The notes: generated by a model not told the origin, from the letters alone. A stretch of 64,000 nucleotides of DNA from Amoebidium appalachense (GCA_963693365.1 CAVNZM010000017.1:3286001-3350000); one strand, 5' to 3'. Shown: positions 17,800 to 31,624, counted from the first letter of the stretch. Numbers and translations: made by a program.

Positions 17800-17924
17800 G
17801 TCAAGCTCCCGAAAGAAAAGCAGTTATGCCCTAAGTGTCTGATGATTCGGAATCCCCCCCACCCCCCACCCCCTCCCCTCCCCCCCCTTCCCCACGCCCC
17901 GTTTCCACTCCCTCAAAAGTCCTC

Positions 17925-18213
17925 CATTCGAACTCACGATTACACAGCCAACAATGACTACATAGCCTCAGTACCACAAGTGAAGGACATGTTGGAAGTT
18001 CCTTCGTGCATTACCCTTATGAATATTGACACAGTGCAAATCCTCAAGATCATAGCGCGCCCACATGCAGAACTTCTTTCACATACTACATCTCTTTTCC
18101 CAGGCTGTATGGCTGCCTGTAAACTTTGGAAATCTTATTCTGTAACAGTAAATGACTTAACACATGCGGCACACACAGGCAAGTCAGTGCACACCGACTG
18201 GGAGGCACGGTAG
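17925..18213 (+). CDS. Orphan coding-like exon, unknown product
   Basis: The + frame is open after the C-rich stretch and ends in TAG at 18211-18213, encoding about 95 residues of non-repetitive sequence, for example DYIASVPQVKDMLEVPSC, LMNIDTVQILKIIARPHAEL and GCMAACKLWKSYSVTVNDL. An acceptor-like CAAAAG precedes it near 17920. No domain is recognised. It may be the last exon of a lost or unresolved gene or part of a mobile-element ORF. Confidence 0.35.
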
Positions 18214-19320
18214 GTTCCCACACACAAACGAGCACGTGCCAGCTTAATAGCGGTGGTGGCTGTGAGGATCTAGTTGAACCAATTCAAACCCTTGTGTAGA
18301 CATGGTTGTGTACATTCACGTGCACACCGTGCTGTTCCTCCACAACCAGTCTACGTGCCTTTGTGTCTTCTCGGCAGAGGCCGGAATAGAGCCTCGGTAG
18401 CAGCTACCAATCGGCTGCATCACTTTTAGCTGTATTCCTTATTAGGGCAGTTGCTCTGCACCTTAAGTATGCAGTTAGGAACGATGCAAAGAACGTGAAC
18501 ACTTTGCCAGCATGTATCTTAGGTGTACGGCACACACTGTGTGCCCTAGACACTTTATTGGGCACTAGACATACACATGTAGCACTGTAGTATAACGTGA
18601 AGCTATATTATGATCACCCAGGAGAAGCTCATGTACTCATGCATATGTCATGTACTTTATTATAAGTAGGGCCACATGCCTATTGGCTGTCGCCTTACAA
18701 AAGTATGCGAGCAGTGCTCTCCGGACCGGCGGAAACCAAGGGACTATAAAAGGCCGGTACATTCCAGACTTGGGTCACTTGGGCAGGGCTGTGTGTCCGA
18801 GTAAACGTTACACTAGTCGTGCGGTGTCAGACTAGCTGTAGCACCCGCTTTCTTGTCTCTATACTCACGTGCTTCTCCTAGCCTGCATATGTTAACAAGG
18901 GCATAGTATTAGGGTATACACACCCTGGTTTTCACTGGTCACGACTCCATGGCCGGGGCCTTGCCTAGCTATACGCACCTATAAATGTTTCATGCACTTT
19001 TGGCGATAATTAGGTCCCCATTAGGTCACCTACATCCTATGATGTAGTCCATCATCCCACAACCAAACTTCGACATGTGATCTCTCACGACAAAGATGCA
19101 CAAAGTGTTTGTTATTTGGGCATCCTTACACCTTGCGGCAGACCCCAAGCAGGCTCTGTAACCATGCATGTGCTCAGGCGTGCATCGAAGAAGACAATAA
19201 ATACTTAGGATGGCCAGGGTTGGAGGGCTGACAAATAGCCTACCCAGGCCGCCCCTTTACTGTCGCTAAAGTACATCAAATTAGAACTTTGGAGCCCAAC
19301 TCTGCACAGCAGGTGTGCCT
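18214..19320. other. Spacer with TATA-like promoter motif and diverged repeat
   Basis: No gene recognised. CTATAAAAG at 18743-18752, followed by a GC-rich stretch and GAGTAAACG, resembles a TATA promoter or a long-terminal-repeat core, but no LTR boundaries or primer-binding site could be defined. 18990-19290 is a diverged relative of 20590-20860. Confidence 0.4.
18743..18752 (+). promoter_or_regulatory. TATA-box-like motif
   Basis: CTATAAAAGG lies 70 bp downstream of a CTATTGG (reverse CCAAT) motif. No downstream gene is established, so this is a sequence match only. Confidence 0.25.
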
Positions 19321-19388
19321 GCAGGAGTCACGGAATAAATTAATCAGTGCTCTTTTTTTTTTTCCCTTTTTTTTTGGTGGTGGTGGTG

Positions 19389-19390
<2 letters not shown>

Positions 19391-19444
<54 letters not shown>
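19391..19444. repeat. G homopolymer, 54 nt
   Basis: Uninterrupted G-run following T-rich and GGT-repeat sequence. Confidence 0.95.
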
Positions 19445-19447
<3 letters not shown>

Positions 19448-19584
19448 GGGGGCAGGGAAAAGGGGGAGAATGGTATTGTGCGTTTGTGTCATGCACACAC
19501 ATGCTTCACCTAAGATTAGTGTTCCTTCTGCAACTGAGCAGCTGCAGTGGTACATGCCGACATCCCCCTTCTCCCCCCCTCCCC

Positions 19585-20400
<816 letters not shown>

Positions 20401-20589
20401 GCGCACGCGCGTGCACGCGCACCGAAGCGAGCACACACACATCTCACCGCCAGCGAAACTTTTTTCGCCTACCAGAGTGACACTGTTCCCCAGGCTCTAC
20501 TACTTTCATTCAGTCCCCGTTTTCTTTAACACTCCACTGGGTTTGCATTCCCCTCGGTATACTAATTGCAGTTGTGGCTGTGGGAGGGT

Positions 20590-20860
20590 GACCTAAATAC
20601 TGTTAATTAGGTATCCCCGTGTGTTTTACTCCCACAATCAAACGTCGTGACATATAATTTTACATCTTAGATGCACCAAGTGTGTCTGAGTTGGGCAACC
20701 GGATCTTGGGCGTCATGTTCTTAGTGACATGACTGTGCATGTGCCCGCACATGCAGCCTTGGGAGACTCTGCTTTATCTGTCGAGTGATACAGCTCCTTC
20801 TGAGGTTGCCCCATCAGCGTTGCTAAAGCCATTGCGTATTAAACGTATGAAAAAGTACGA
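20590..20860. repeat. Diverged dispersed repeat (relative of 18990-19290)
   Basis: Shared segments in the same order include CCCACAA(C/T)CAAAC, GATGCACCAAGTGT/GATGCACAAAGTGT, a TTGGGCA block and a final GTTGCTAAAG/TGTCGCTAAAG block. Open frames on both strands cross it, for example YVGSDDCVSVPVRLQYDGSY on minus. That suggests an old mobile-element coding fragment, with the strand unresolved. Confidence 0.5.
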
Positions 20861-21069
20861 GCCATCATATTGGAGCCGCACAGGAACCGAGACACAATCG
20901 TCGGAACCTACATAGGTATCGAGTGGATGAGCGGGTGGTGGGGGGTGGGAGTATTGGTGTATGGGGGGTGGGTGTGTGTGTGGGGGTGGGGGGGGGAAGG
21001 GGAGGGGGGGAGGGGGGGGGGGGGAGGGAGGGGGGGGGGGTGGGGGGAAGGAGACAAGGGGGAAGCTGG

Positions 21070-21458
21070 AGGCGCACATGGTGTTGCATAAGCTGGGCGG
21101 GGGCCGTGTGTTGTCGCTGCTGCAGGAAAAAGCACCCATAGGGCACGACACGGAGGTGTTTCTACATGTGCTCACCACTTCGCCGTGGCATCTTGGCGAC
21201 CTGGCCCTGGTCCTGCGGCTGTATGCACCCTGCACGGTGTCGCCACAGCAGGCCCTCAGGGTCATCAAGAACATGGGGCCCAGTAGCAACGGACCTTTCG
21301 GTGTGGACCGCCTGCGTCTTCTGCTTGCCGACAGCAGGTTTGTGCAGGCCCAGCCCTACAAGGCATTTGGCGAGTTGGCTGCACGACTCACACAGCCACA
21401 GCACAATGATGTGCGCAGCGCCCTGCTGGCCATGTGCACCGTGCCGGGTGCCCCATAA
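21070..21458 (+). CDS. Orphan exon, possible DUF4476-like helical domain
   Basis: A high-quality frame emerges from the G-tract and ends in TAA at 21456-21458. It encodes about 128 aa: GRVLSLLQEKAPIGHDTEVF, HLGDLALVLRLYAPCTVSPQ, QALRVIKNMG, FGVDRLRLLLADSRFV and ending LLAMCTVPGAP. The repeating pattern of short helices with Gln/Val-Leu-Leu and RL-LL motifs resembles DUF4476 domains, but this is recall of a pattern only. Base composition matches the certain exons in the window. A donor-like AAG|GTATGC follows nine bases after the stop, so the 3' UTR may be spliced or the stop may sit upstream of an unused donor. The 5' exon is not found. Function unknown. Confidence 0.45.
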
Positions 21459-21791
21459 TGCCTGAAGGTATGCCCCCCCCCCCCCCCCCCCCCCCCCCCT
21501 TTCCACTCGGCCTCCGCCCTACTGAACGGTTTGCAGAGAAAATTTTGCGTGTGGAAGGGTAGGGTAATGGGGTTGCCTGTGTGGTGTGAGGGGGTGTGTT
21601 GTCAAGGATACCTGTGAAGTGGTAGCTACTGGCTTCTGTGTTGAACTCTGTGTGCGGGCGTACATCTTGGGTCAGTGGATACGAGGAAAGGGCGATGCAT
21701 GAATTAAGGGCCTGTTTCCGGTGTGAGTCAGTCTGAGACTGACCCCTAGGAAATCTTTTGCTTTTGCTTTTGCCAAAGTAGAGCTTTTTTT

Positions 21792-21793
<2 letters not shown>

Positions 21794-21875
<82 letters not shown>
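21794..21875. repeat. G homopolymer, 82 nt (longest in window)
   Basis: Uninterrupted run of 82 G, preceded by a T-run. The actual length in the genome may differ because such runs are hard to sequence. Confidence 0.95.
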
Positions 21876-21878
<3 letters not shown>

Positions 21879-22219
21879 GGGGGCAGACATGGTGTGCCTG
21901 TCTGTGTGTGTGTGTGTGTGCGTGTTTGTGGTGGTGGTCGCGGTTGTTGTTGTGGTGGTGGGGTGTGTGTGTGTGTTTGTGTAGGGGTGGGGTGTTTGGG
22001 GGGCATTGGGGGGTTGGTTTACCAATATATGGGAGTGGTATGGGTTGGATACTTTAAGGGGATATGAAGAGGAAAAGAAAGACCTAGGGGGCGCTGGCGC
22101 TCACAACTGGAACTCACACAAAGCTCTCTGTGTCCCATGCCGACTAGCCCCCTTGCCCCCCCCCCCTCCCCCCCCCCCAGCTCCCCTTCCCCATCCTACC
22201 CACTCCCGTTTGCACACAG

Positions 22220-22572
22220 CTGTCACACACAGGTCTGTGCCAAGCCTTGTCGGCAGAAGAATGAAGAATGAAGGCTGTCAATGTGATATTTCGAATGACA
22301 GGCCAGTGTGCCAGAAGCCTTATAGACAGACCAGGGCACCCGTAACATGCATATGCGTGCCTTCGTGTGTTTCCTCATGCCTGTGTCCCTTGACTGACCA
22401 AATATTAGAACTCAAGGAGTTGTGTTGTGCCTCCACCTTTACTGGAACTTTTTTTTAAGGTAATATTAGTAAGCCAGGTAGGCAGTACGTAGGCCATGTA
22501 GCCATGTACATACATAACATGAGGAGCAGTGCTCCCACTTAGTAATATTAATATTAGTTGCCAATAAATAAA
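22220..22572 (+). other. Cys-rich coding-like stretch followed by AATAAATAAA
   Basis: A + frame after an ACACAG acceptor-like site encodes a Cys-rich segment (NEGCQCDISNDRPVCQK, then ICVPSCVSSCLCPL), ending near 22459. AATAAATAAA at 22563-22572 could be the polyadenylation signal of this or of the 21070-21458 exon. No family recognised. Confidence 0.3.
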
Positions 22573-22959
22573 CCGTGTAGACTGTTTTCCTCAACTGTTG
22601 CATTTTTGCTTTGTGTTGGAGATCTTTGTTTCCTAGAATGACATACCCGTTGACCATATGGAGTTCCTCATGCGTGCACGTGCACCGCGCAAGCAACAAT
22701 TGCAATTGCAAGGGAGCTCGGGGTTCATGTGTATTTTGGTACGTATCAGTGCGTGTTCACACCGACACAATATAAAGGGTGTTCATTTACTGCGGCTGGG
22801 GCACAACCTGTATGCCAGCTGCTTGCCTCCTGCATGATATATGAGCTGTGCAGTGAGTGAGGTGCCCCCCTAGCTGCATGCCAAGAAAGGAATGAACTGA
22901 CCCGCCACATGACAAGAGCGGGATGAGGTATCTCGGGGTGACCGGTCTTTCTGCTTTTT

Positions 22960-23350
22960 AAGAGGTGAATGAGATGCCCGGCCCAGCTGTGCATGCATTA
23001 TACAAGCAATGAGATGTCCCGGCCCAGCTGCATTATACAAGCAATTAGATGTCCTGGCCCAGCTGCATTATACAAGCAATGAGATGTCCCGGCCCAGCTG
23101 CATTAATACTAGGGAGCATTGAGGTGCCAACCAACTGCATTAAACGAGCTTACCCCAGCTGCATTTTAGGAGCAATGCACGTGCTACCCATCTGCATTAA
23201 ACGAGTAAACGTCCCAGCTTTATTAAGTTAATTGATCATGGAGCAATGAGGTGCCACTCATCTGTTCAATAAGAGTAACCCAGCTGCATTATGGGAGCGA
23301 TGAGGTGCCACCCACCTGCTTTAAACAAGAAAACCCAGCAGCAATATAGG
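22960..23350. repeat. Degenerate tandem array, ~36-45 bp unit
   Basis: Three near-identical units of GCAATGAGATGTCC(C/T)GGCC plus CAGCTGCATTATACAA are followed by five or six diverged units of the form GAGCAATGAGGTGCCACCCA. CAGCTG E-boxes recur in the units. Confidence 0.8.
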
Positions 23351-23694
23351 AGCGATGGGGTGGCGGGGCCCCTGCATAAGGGGTCAAACTTTTGCCTTCC
23401 TGAACACGAACCACCTAAGTTAGTGAACACAGTCGGCGCCTGGAAGCCTCATGAGCCCTTCAACGAGTCTGTCCGCTTGCGGCTGCTGCAGGGCCCGGCG
23501 CCCTGCCGCAGCCTTGGCAGGGCCGCCGCAGCCCCTGGCAGCCAGGAAACGGGGCGCACATCTTCTTTGCATCGGGGCGAAATCCGGGAAATGACAACCT
23601 TTTCGGTCATAGTTGCTACTTGGCTTGAGTGAGGGCCTACGAGGCGTAGGTTCAAATGGGGGACAATTACGGTAATTTTGCAAACCCTGTGTCC

Positions 23695-23760
23695 AAACAA
23701 CCAATCTCGCGCGCAACAAGATGATTGGGTTATCAATAGATAGTGCAACCAATCAAAAGT
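23695..23760. promoter_or_regulatory. CCAAT-box cluster, candidate RFX-side promoter
   Basis: CCAAT or ATTGG occurs three times within 65 bp, in ACCAATC, GATTGGG and ACCAATC contexts that fit NF-Y sites (known motif). It lies about 750 bp upstream of the RFX ATG. Assignment to that gene is inference. Confidence 0.35.
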
Positions 23761-24505
23761 GCTCTTACAGAGTCGTGCAGCAAGACTTATGCTGCCGTCA
23801 CATGTAGGTACAGCAAATACGTGCTAAAATGACTAATAGCTTTAGCTTTTAAACACATGTCTAAGTAAATAAAACAATAATTCAGGTTTCAAAAAAAGCG
23901 CATTTGCAAAAAAACGATACAAATTCCAATGCAATAGCCTTGTGGTCTCGTAATAGAAGCTTGGCAGCAGCACAGCTGCGCTGAGTTTGTTTGTATGTAT
24001 TGATATTTGCCCTCCTCCTTAGGATCTTGGAATATGTTTGAGATTGAGAACTCAGAGCCGGCACTTGTGCTGCCAGGCCAACAGAACCGTTCTACAACGT
24101 ACATAGCTGTTTAGAGTCATACCTAAACACTACCGACAAAAAGCATACGTCTATTGCATGCAGCTTACACTTTCCAGAGCGAATTAAACAAATATCAGGT
24201 TCTTTCTTCCACGGTGTGCCTCATGGCACCCCCAGGCTGCGTTTCTTTCCAGGCCGCTTGCCACATCATTTTCACCACCCAAAGTAACCACCTGTAGAAC
24301 TGCATACCAATCCTCTTGAGGTGGTGTGAAGATCCTTGCACACGCTGCATGAAGGAAGGGCCTATCAGAGCCAGTTTCAGTTCATCACCGCTGCCTTCTT
24401 TTTCCTGCATAGAGGCGCACTTTCCCGACGTAGCTCCAGTTACTGCCTTTAAAGCCAAACCCCTAAGCAGCCTGGTGCCGCTTCCCCTAGGACCTTGCTG
24501 CTAGT

Positions 24506-25388
24506 ATGAGCGCAGAGCCGCCTGGGTCGCCGGGCTCAGACCCCGGCTCGCCGTCGACCACACGCGGGCAATTTGTGCTGGAGTCTACTATACCTGGGTA
24601 GGCGGGGGGCGGGGGGTGGGGGGTGGGGGGGTAGGGCTGGGTAGGGCGGGGAGGTGGGGAGGGAGGGGGGAAGGGAGGCGGGGGAGGGGGGAGCAAGTTG
24701 GCCTGTATTCGGAGGAAATCTAGACAGATGTGCAACATGGACTACTCAGTCCTGCCAGGTCATTCCATAGCCAAGCAAAGTGCTTGTGACGTTCAGCCGG
24801 TGGCGTTCTGTGTGAGCTTGTCAAGAAAGGTGCGGTCGGAGACAGGCAGAGGGTTGATGTTAGGGCAGGGTAAAAAGGGTGAATGTGTGTGCTCCATTAT
24901 CCGGGTGTAAGATGTTGTTTGTGAAACGTGCATTGACGTTTGCATTTGTCACACATCTTGTGACAGGTGAGCCTAAGGCATACCTGCACGTGCGTGCCAC
25001 TATGCCTGCTTTATGCTGACAGGATCACAGGGCCGGACGGCTGGATATCGACGTGAATGCGCTGCAGGGCATAAGCAACGACCCAGACAAGGCCGCAGTC
25101 ACCACTGCACAGACGGCTGAGTGGTGCGTCTACCTCACATATCCAGCACCCCGACCTCATCATAACACAGAAAAACCACCTATCTGGTCGCCCATACCTA
25201 GCCTCCCCCCTCCCCTGCCTTGTCCCCCTCTTGCTTAGAGACCTTTCCCAGGATCTCACCCCTCGACATTCGACATCTACCGCGGTCAGGTTGTGGTATG
25301 TTAATATTAGAGAGTAAGACATGTAGGCATTCTTCAAGCGCTTGGGGCACATACACATCAATATGTATGCCCGTGGGCATGCGTGCAT

Positions 25389-25457
<69 letters not shown>

Positions 25458-25704
25458 CGCGCGCACACACACACACGCACACAGGCGCACACATGCACAC
25501 ACACACAGACAGACAGACAGACACACATGCACACACACACACACAAACACACATACCACTCTTGCACACGCCTGCACACACACACACACTCACATACACT
25601 CACATACAATTACACTCATACTCTTGCACACGCGTGCGTTCGCGCTCAAGTATGCGTGCACACACATGCGTTCGTGTGCTCTCACGCACACAACCTTAAA
25701 CACA

Positions 25705-25754
<50 letters not shown>

Positions 25755-26508
25755 ACACACACATACACACACACACGCACGCACGCACATGCACACATGC
25801 ACACGAACACACACACAAGCTTGCACGCATCCCTACACACAACTCCCCCCCCTCCCCCCTCCCCCCTCCTCCTCCCCCTCCCCAAAGTCCCCCTTGCCCA
25901 CCACATACAGGCCTGTAAACACCCACTATATGCTCTAGACAGCATAATAGCTCCAACTCCTACCCCCCTTTTTCTGTTATCTCACGCCCGGTGTGCAGGC
26001 TGCAAGGCAACTACCACACCAACGAGGATGCCGGGCTGCCCCGCAACCTCCTGCACCACCACTACTACTGCTATTGTGTGGCGAAGGTGCAGGGACACCC
26101 CGGGGGGGGTCTGGAATGGATTCTCTTTTTGTTTTAGAGAGGCTCTAGGGAGTACTTCAGCTTTGAAGGACACAACATGCAGAGTTATATGGGCCCGGCG
26201 GCGGGCCGGGGGGGGGGGGGGGGGGGGAGGGAGGGGGGAAGGAAGAGGGGAGGGGGGGGGGGAGGAGGGGGAAGGAAGGGGGGGGGGGGGGGGGGAGGGG
26301 TATAAAGATCCGAGGTGAGTGGTTTCAGTCAGGGAGGGAAGAGCTTCTTCTTTTTTTGGGGGGGGGGGGGTGGGGGGGGGTTGATTAGGCAGAGGAACGT
26401 TACGTTCTAAAGCGTTTGCCTTGATGGAGATGCGGTTGTTTTAACCCTCCCCTCATCCCTCCTTCATCCCCCTCACCCTTACTCCCAACGTACAGCATTA
26501 GAAAGCCT

Positions 26509-26542
<34 letters not shown>

Positions 26543-26709
26543 ACCACCACCACCACCACCACCACCACCACCACCACCAAAAATAAAATAAGATGAGATA
26601 AATAACTAAAAAAAATAAAGATAAAAAGAAAGAGAGAAATAAAGAAGGAAAAAAAAAAGGACTTATTGGGGGGGGGGGATTTTGAACGTAGAGGTAGGGA
26701 TGAGGGGGA

Positions 26710-26757
<48 letters not shown>

Positions 26758-27189
26758 GGGGGGGAGAGAGAGAGAGAGAGACAAATTTTCAACATCAATA
26801 GCGCGAAGAAAAGGGAAAGAAAAGCAGGAAAGAGGCAGAAGGAGAAAACATGCCCTGACTTTACAGGCCACCCCCCCTAATACTCCCCCATTGTCAGCGC
26901 CTCACCCCCGTCAACGGAGCCACATTTGGGAAGATTCTGCGATCGGTGTTCCCTGACATGAGGGTTAGAAGGTTGGGCAACAGGGGGCAGTCAAGGTGGG
27001 CACACACACGCAGAGAAAGAGAGAGAGGCATGCACACACACATACACTCACACATGCTCACACACATACACACGGACACACACAAACATGTGACCACACA
27101 CACATGCAAATACATACATACACACACACTCTCTCTTGCAGACACGCGCACACACACACACATGCACATAAAAAAAACACACCCCTGCT

Positions 27190-27244
<55 letters not shown>

Positions 27245-27336
27245 GCACACGAAATGCACACATACTGCACTGACCGACATATACACACTCTCTTCCTCCC
27301 TTCCTCCCCATATTTCCAACCCTCTAACACATACAT

Positions 27337-27368
<32 letters not shown>

Positions 27369-27679
27369 CCTGTCCTCCTCTCTCCCTCCCTGTCTGTCTC
27401 TCTCTCGTCCCTTTCTCCCCTCCCCCCCCCCCCCCCCCCCCCCCTCTCTGTCCTCACCCCCCCGCCCATTCTAATCCCTGTTGTGGTGCATTGATCCCGA
27501 TGGTGCTTGAGCAGAGGGGTTGCTGCCTCCGTCAATAATGGGATTGTGGGGGGGGGGGGGGGGGGGGGGGGGGAGGGGAGGGGAGGGGGGGGGAGGGGGG
27601 GGGGGGGGAGAGAGAGAGAGAGAGGGGGGGGGGGGGGGGGGGGAGGGGAGGTTGGCCCTCTCGATTGGAGCCCGTGTGA

Positions 27680-27746
<67 letters not shown>

Positions 27747-29653
27747 CGGGGGAAGGGTGGGGGAGGTATGGGTACTTACGTGGGGAATGCAGGTACCACT
27801 ATTGTGGGATAGCGCCAAAGGAGACATCACCGTACTATCCAGACTACATGAGCTACGAAGCAGAGAGGTGGGTGGGCACACACACACACACACACACGCA
27901 CACACACATTCACCCGTATTCATGTGTGCGCGCACACACACACACACACACACATGCACACGTACACACACACACACACAAACACACATGCACACGTACA
28001 CACACACACACACAAACACACACATGCACACGTACACACACACACACAAACACACACTTGCACACGTACACACACACACAGGTACACGTATGCATGTGCG
28101 CACAAGCGCACACGCCCACCACATGCTCGTGCACACACAGGGAGTTAGGAGATGGTTGGTGACATTCCAGTGCGCAACTATAGCGAGAGGGGCCCTGGGG
28201 CCTGAGAAAGGGGGTAGCTATTTAACGAGCCTTGACTCATGCACACATGATGCACTTACAGGCATGTACACGTGCACACACACACACACACTGCGCGCGC
28301 GATAAAAAGCATGTACGGGCCTTGGTAATCAGTGGCTTCACACATGCACACACACACAATCACACTGTGTGCCCAGCACACCTTCGGCTGCCCAGCACAT
28401 TGCTGCTGCATGTGTGTGCGTTTCAGTCTCTTCTCATTTCTACATGTGCATCCCCCCCCAAACACCCACCCCCTCCCCTCCTCCCCATCCGCCTCTCTCT
28501 ACCTTTCTTCGTCCCCAGCTGCCATTCTTTTCTGCCGACCACTTCTCCCTTTTTTCCGGGCTTGTTTTTTTACGCACACAGCCCTGCCCAACCTTTTTCT
28601 TGCATGTGTGTCCGTCTATGTATCATTCTCACCAGAACCCCTTTCAAACCCTGTGTGCCTGTGTGTGTGCGCTTACCAGTAACCCCTGTAGTGCTACACC
28701 TCTGTCTCTGCCTGTGTGTGTATACCGCCTTCCCCCCCCCCCCCCCCCCCCGTCCTCCTTCCCCCCTCTCCCCTTCTCCCCCTCAAGCCCACCTTCCCAC
28801 ACAACCTGCCACCCTCCCCCTTCTTGGGCCTCTCCTCTCACCCCCTCCCTCCCCCCCAATCCCCCCTCCCCGCCTCCCCTCCCCACAACCACCACCACCC
28901 ACCCACCCACCCCACCCCACCTCCACCCTCACCTCCACCCCCCTTGCACCCCCTCTGTCTGTGGCTGTGTTCTAACCACACACACAGGATCAAGCGCAAG
29001 TGTGCCAGCACAGGGCTGATGCCTGGAGAGCAGGAGCTAGCTACCCTCCAAGCAGCCGCAAATGTCACAGCAGCAAGGCAAGACCACACAGACACACAGC
29101 AGGTGGGGGTTATGTCTTTCTCTGTGTGTGGGTGGGTGTGTTTGCGTGTGTGGGTGTGTGGGTGGGTGGGTGGGTGTGTTGTGTGTGTGTGAGGGGTTCA
29201 TGTGTGTGTGCATGTCTGTGTGCATGCACGTGTGTAGGAGCACATGCACCACGGTTCAGCACGAGTGCATTCCTATCCTACCGAGAGAACATCAGCTGCA
29301 ATCCAAGACCTAGGCACACGCAAATTACCTTATAAGTTGCCCCGTTCTGTCAGTCATCCGTAGCCTACCCTACTCTTCTGCACGATACCGTACCCCCCTG
29401 ACTGTGGTTGGTTGCATGCTTGAACGTTTACTTTTTCATGCGCCCTGTACCATATTTCTCATCGCTTAGTTGTACCTCGCGCCGTGTTCCTCATCTCCTA
29501 CTAACCCCCCCTGTCTGTATTTTCAGAGCGCAGGGATGCTTGGTGACCAGGGAGACCTGCTAGTGGATGTGACTAAGCCCCGGGGCAGAGACCAGGTCAT
29601 GGCCGACAGGGCCAGAATACAGCTGCAGGTACGAAATTTCTTCTTTGAACCCC

Positions 29654-29692
<39 letters not shown>

Positions 29693-31231
29693 ACACACAC
29701 ACGCACACCTTCATGGTTTTTCTCACGAAGAGCTTTTGGAGTCCCGGGGGGGGGGGGGGGGGGGGGGGCTGGGGGGGATGTCGCAGAAGTCATGTGCCCC
29801 CTCAACCCCACCCTCCTCCCTCCCTCCCACACACCGAAAAGAAGAAGAAAGCCTTGTTCGGCGTTGAGGACGGTAGAGATTTGAAAGACATTGCATGAGG
29901 CGGCATGTCACCCTCCTTATGATGCATCATGCCTCATTCTAGTTTGTTTCTCTCTGCCAAACTGCGGCGTGTCTCCATTTGATCCGCCAGCGGTCCTCTG
30001 TTTTCAAACACCGTAATCCACCCTATTCCATCCTCCGTCTATGCTCACACAACACACACACATACACATACATACACACACACACACAACTCCCCCCCCC
30101 ACACACACACACAACTCCCGCACACACACACACACACACCGTGACGTACACACATACACAACGTGCGCGCGCACGCACACATATACACATACACACACAC
30201 ACACACACACACGTTCACACATACACACACGCGCGCCGTCCGCAGTTCCCCACACGGCAATTTGTGTCCCTACCTGCACAGGTTACCGCAGATGAAGCCA
30301 ACAGCCTGTTGGCCCGTTACCGTGTGCATGTCAGTGAGGTGCTGGACTGGGTTGCACGCACGGACTTTGCTGAGGCATGTGCACGCGCCCCCCCCCCCCC
30401 TCCGCCCCTCCCCCCACACACACACAAACACCCGCCCCGTCCCCACTCTCCTTTCTTTCTCTCTCAGCTCCTTCCTTTTTCAGCTTCAACCACCCCTTCC
30501 CCCTCCCCCCTCCCCCCCCCCCCCCCCCCCCCCCCCCCCCTGCCCATGACGTGGGCCCCCCCTGAGGATGGGCTCTGCTTATTATGCATACTCCTTATGT
30601 ATGGTTTGCATTCTGCATCGTGTTATCCGTTGTTCTTATGTACTTCGTACTTTATGACGCATTCAAACCCCCCCCCCCCCCCCAGCCCCATGCATACTGT
30701 TTTATGTGTTGAAACAGTTTGTATTTCGTTGTTACTCGTGAATGTGTACCACGTTTACTGTAACACAATTAAACCCCCCCCCCCCCCCCCCCCCCCCCCT
30801 TTCCCTTTCGCCCTAAGTGCATGCTCCTGGTTACATGGTTGAGCGAGCACCTGGTGATGTAGAGACCTCTTTATGACTTAACTATGTGTATGTGAGCATG
30901 TGTATTCGGGGTGGGGCCTCTCTCTCTCTCTGTCTCTCTCTCTCTCTCCCCCCCCCCCCCCTCCCCCCCCCCCCCCTTCTCCCCTTTCTTCTTGTCTCTC
31001 TCCAACATTGCGCCCCCTCCCCCCACACCTCCACAGGCGCACACACACACACACACTTCCCTTAGATTGCTTCACATTTCCATTTGGCCCTAACCCCCCG
31101 TGCAGGTTGAGAGTGCATGGTTCAAGTTCTGGCAGGGGCTGCCTGAGGGCAGTGATCGGGTGCTGGAGTGTGCCGAGGTCATAGATGTCATCGCTATGTG
31201 GGACGACATCTTCTGCAACGTACGGGCACAC

Positions 31232-31267
<36 letters not shown>

Positions 31268-31624
31268 ATGTGCATGTGCATGTGCCTGCGTGTGTGCATG
31301 TGTGTGTTTCATGTTGGTCACGTGGTGTGCATGGTTGGGGTTGTGTGTTCACTATATTGACACATTGTACACTCTTTGCTCCTAACTTGTCTGGGTTGTT
31401 GTTTCGTGCCTGTGTGTGTGTGCGTGTGAGGGATTTGGGGGGGAGGGTGTACGTGTGTGTGTGTTTGTGGGGGGGGGGAGAGGGGGTGGTGACGGCAATG
31501 AGTCAGTGTGCTGCAAAGGGTAAAGCAATGACGTGGAAGTTGGGGGGGGGGGGGGGGGGAGAGCGGAAAGGGTGGTGGCAGGGTGGGACAGGTGGGGATA
31601 CGGGGGGAAGAGGCGAAAGTATGT

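Larger units (their letters stand above)
22573..24505. other. Spacer upstream of the RFX gene
   Basis: Contains a degenerate tandem array (22960-23350), a CpG-rich block at 23440-23640 that is open on both strands without recognisable family, and a CCAAT cluster at about 23695-23760. 23800-24480 is unique, without a clear gene, and may hold the RFX 5' UTR. Confidence 0.5.

Noticed and set aside
18260-18860. Solo LTR suggested by TGTGAGG start and TATAAAAG core
   Set aside because: No matching second LTR, primer-binding site, or clear CA end and duplication could be found.
23420-23752. CpG-rich frames on both strands upstream of RFX (for example GAWKPHEPFNESVRLRLLQG)
   Set aside because: Both strands are open because of GC-rich codon structure; no acceptor/donor pair or family supports either reading, so it is left as possible 5' UTR or promoter.
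30375-30385. GT donor five bases after the GC donor in RFX intron 9
   Set aside because: Using it breaks the frame and produces an immediate stop in the next exon.
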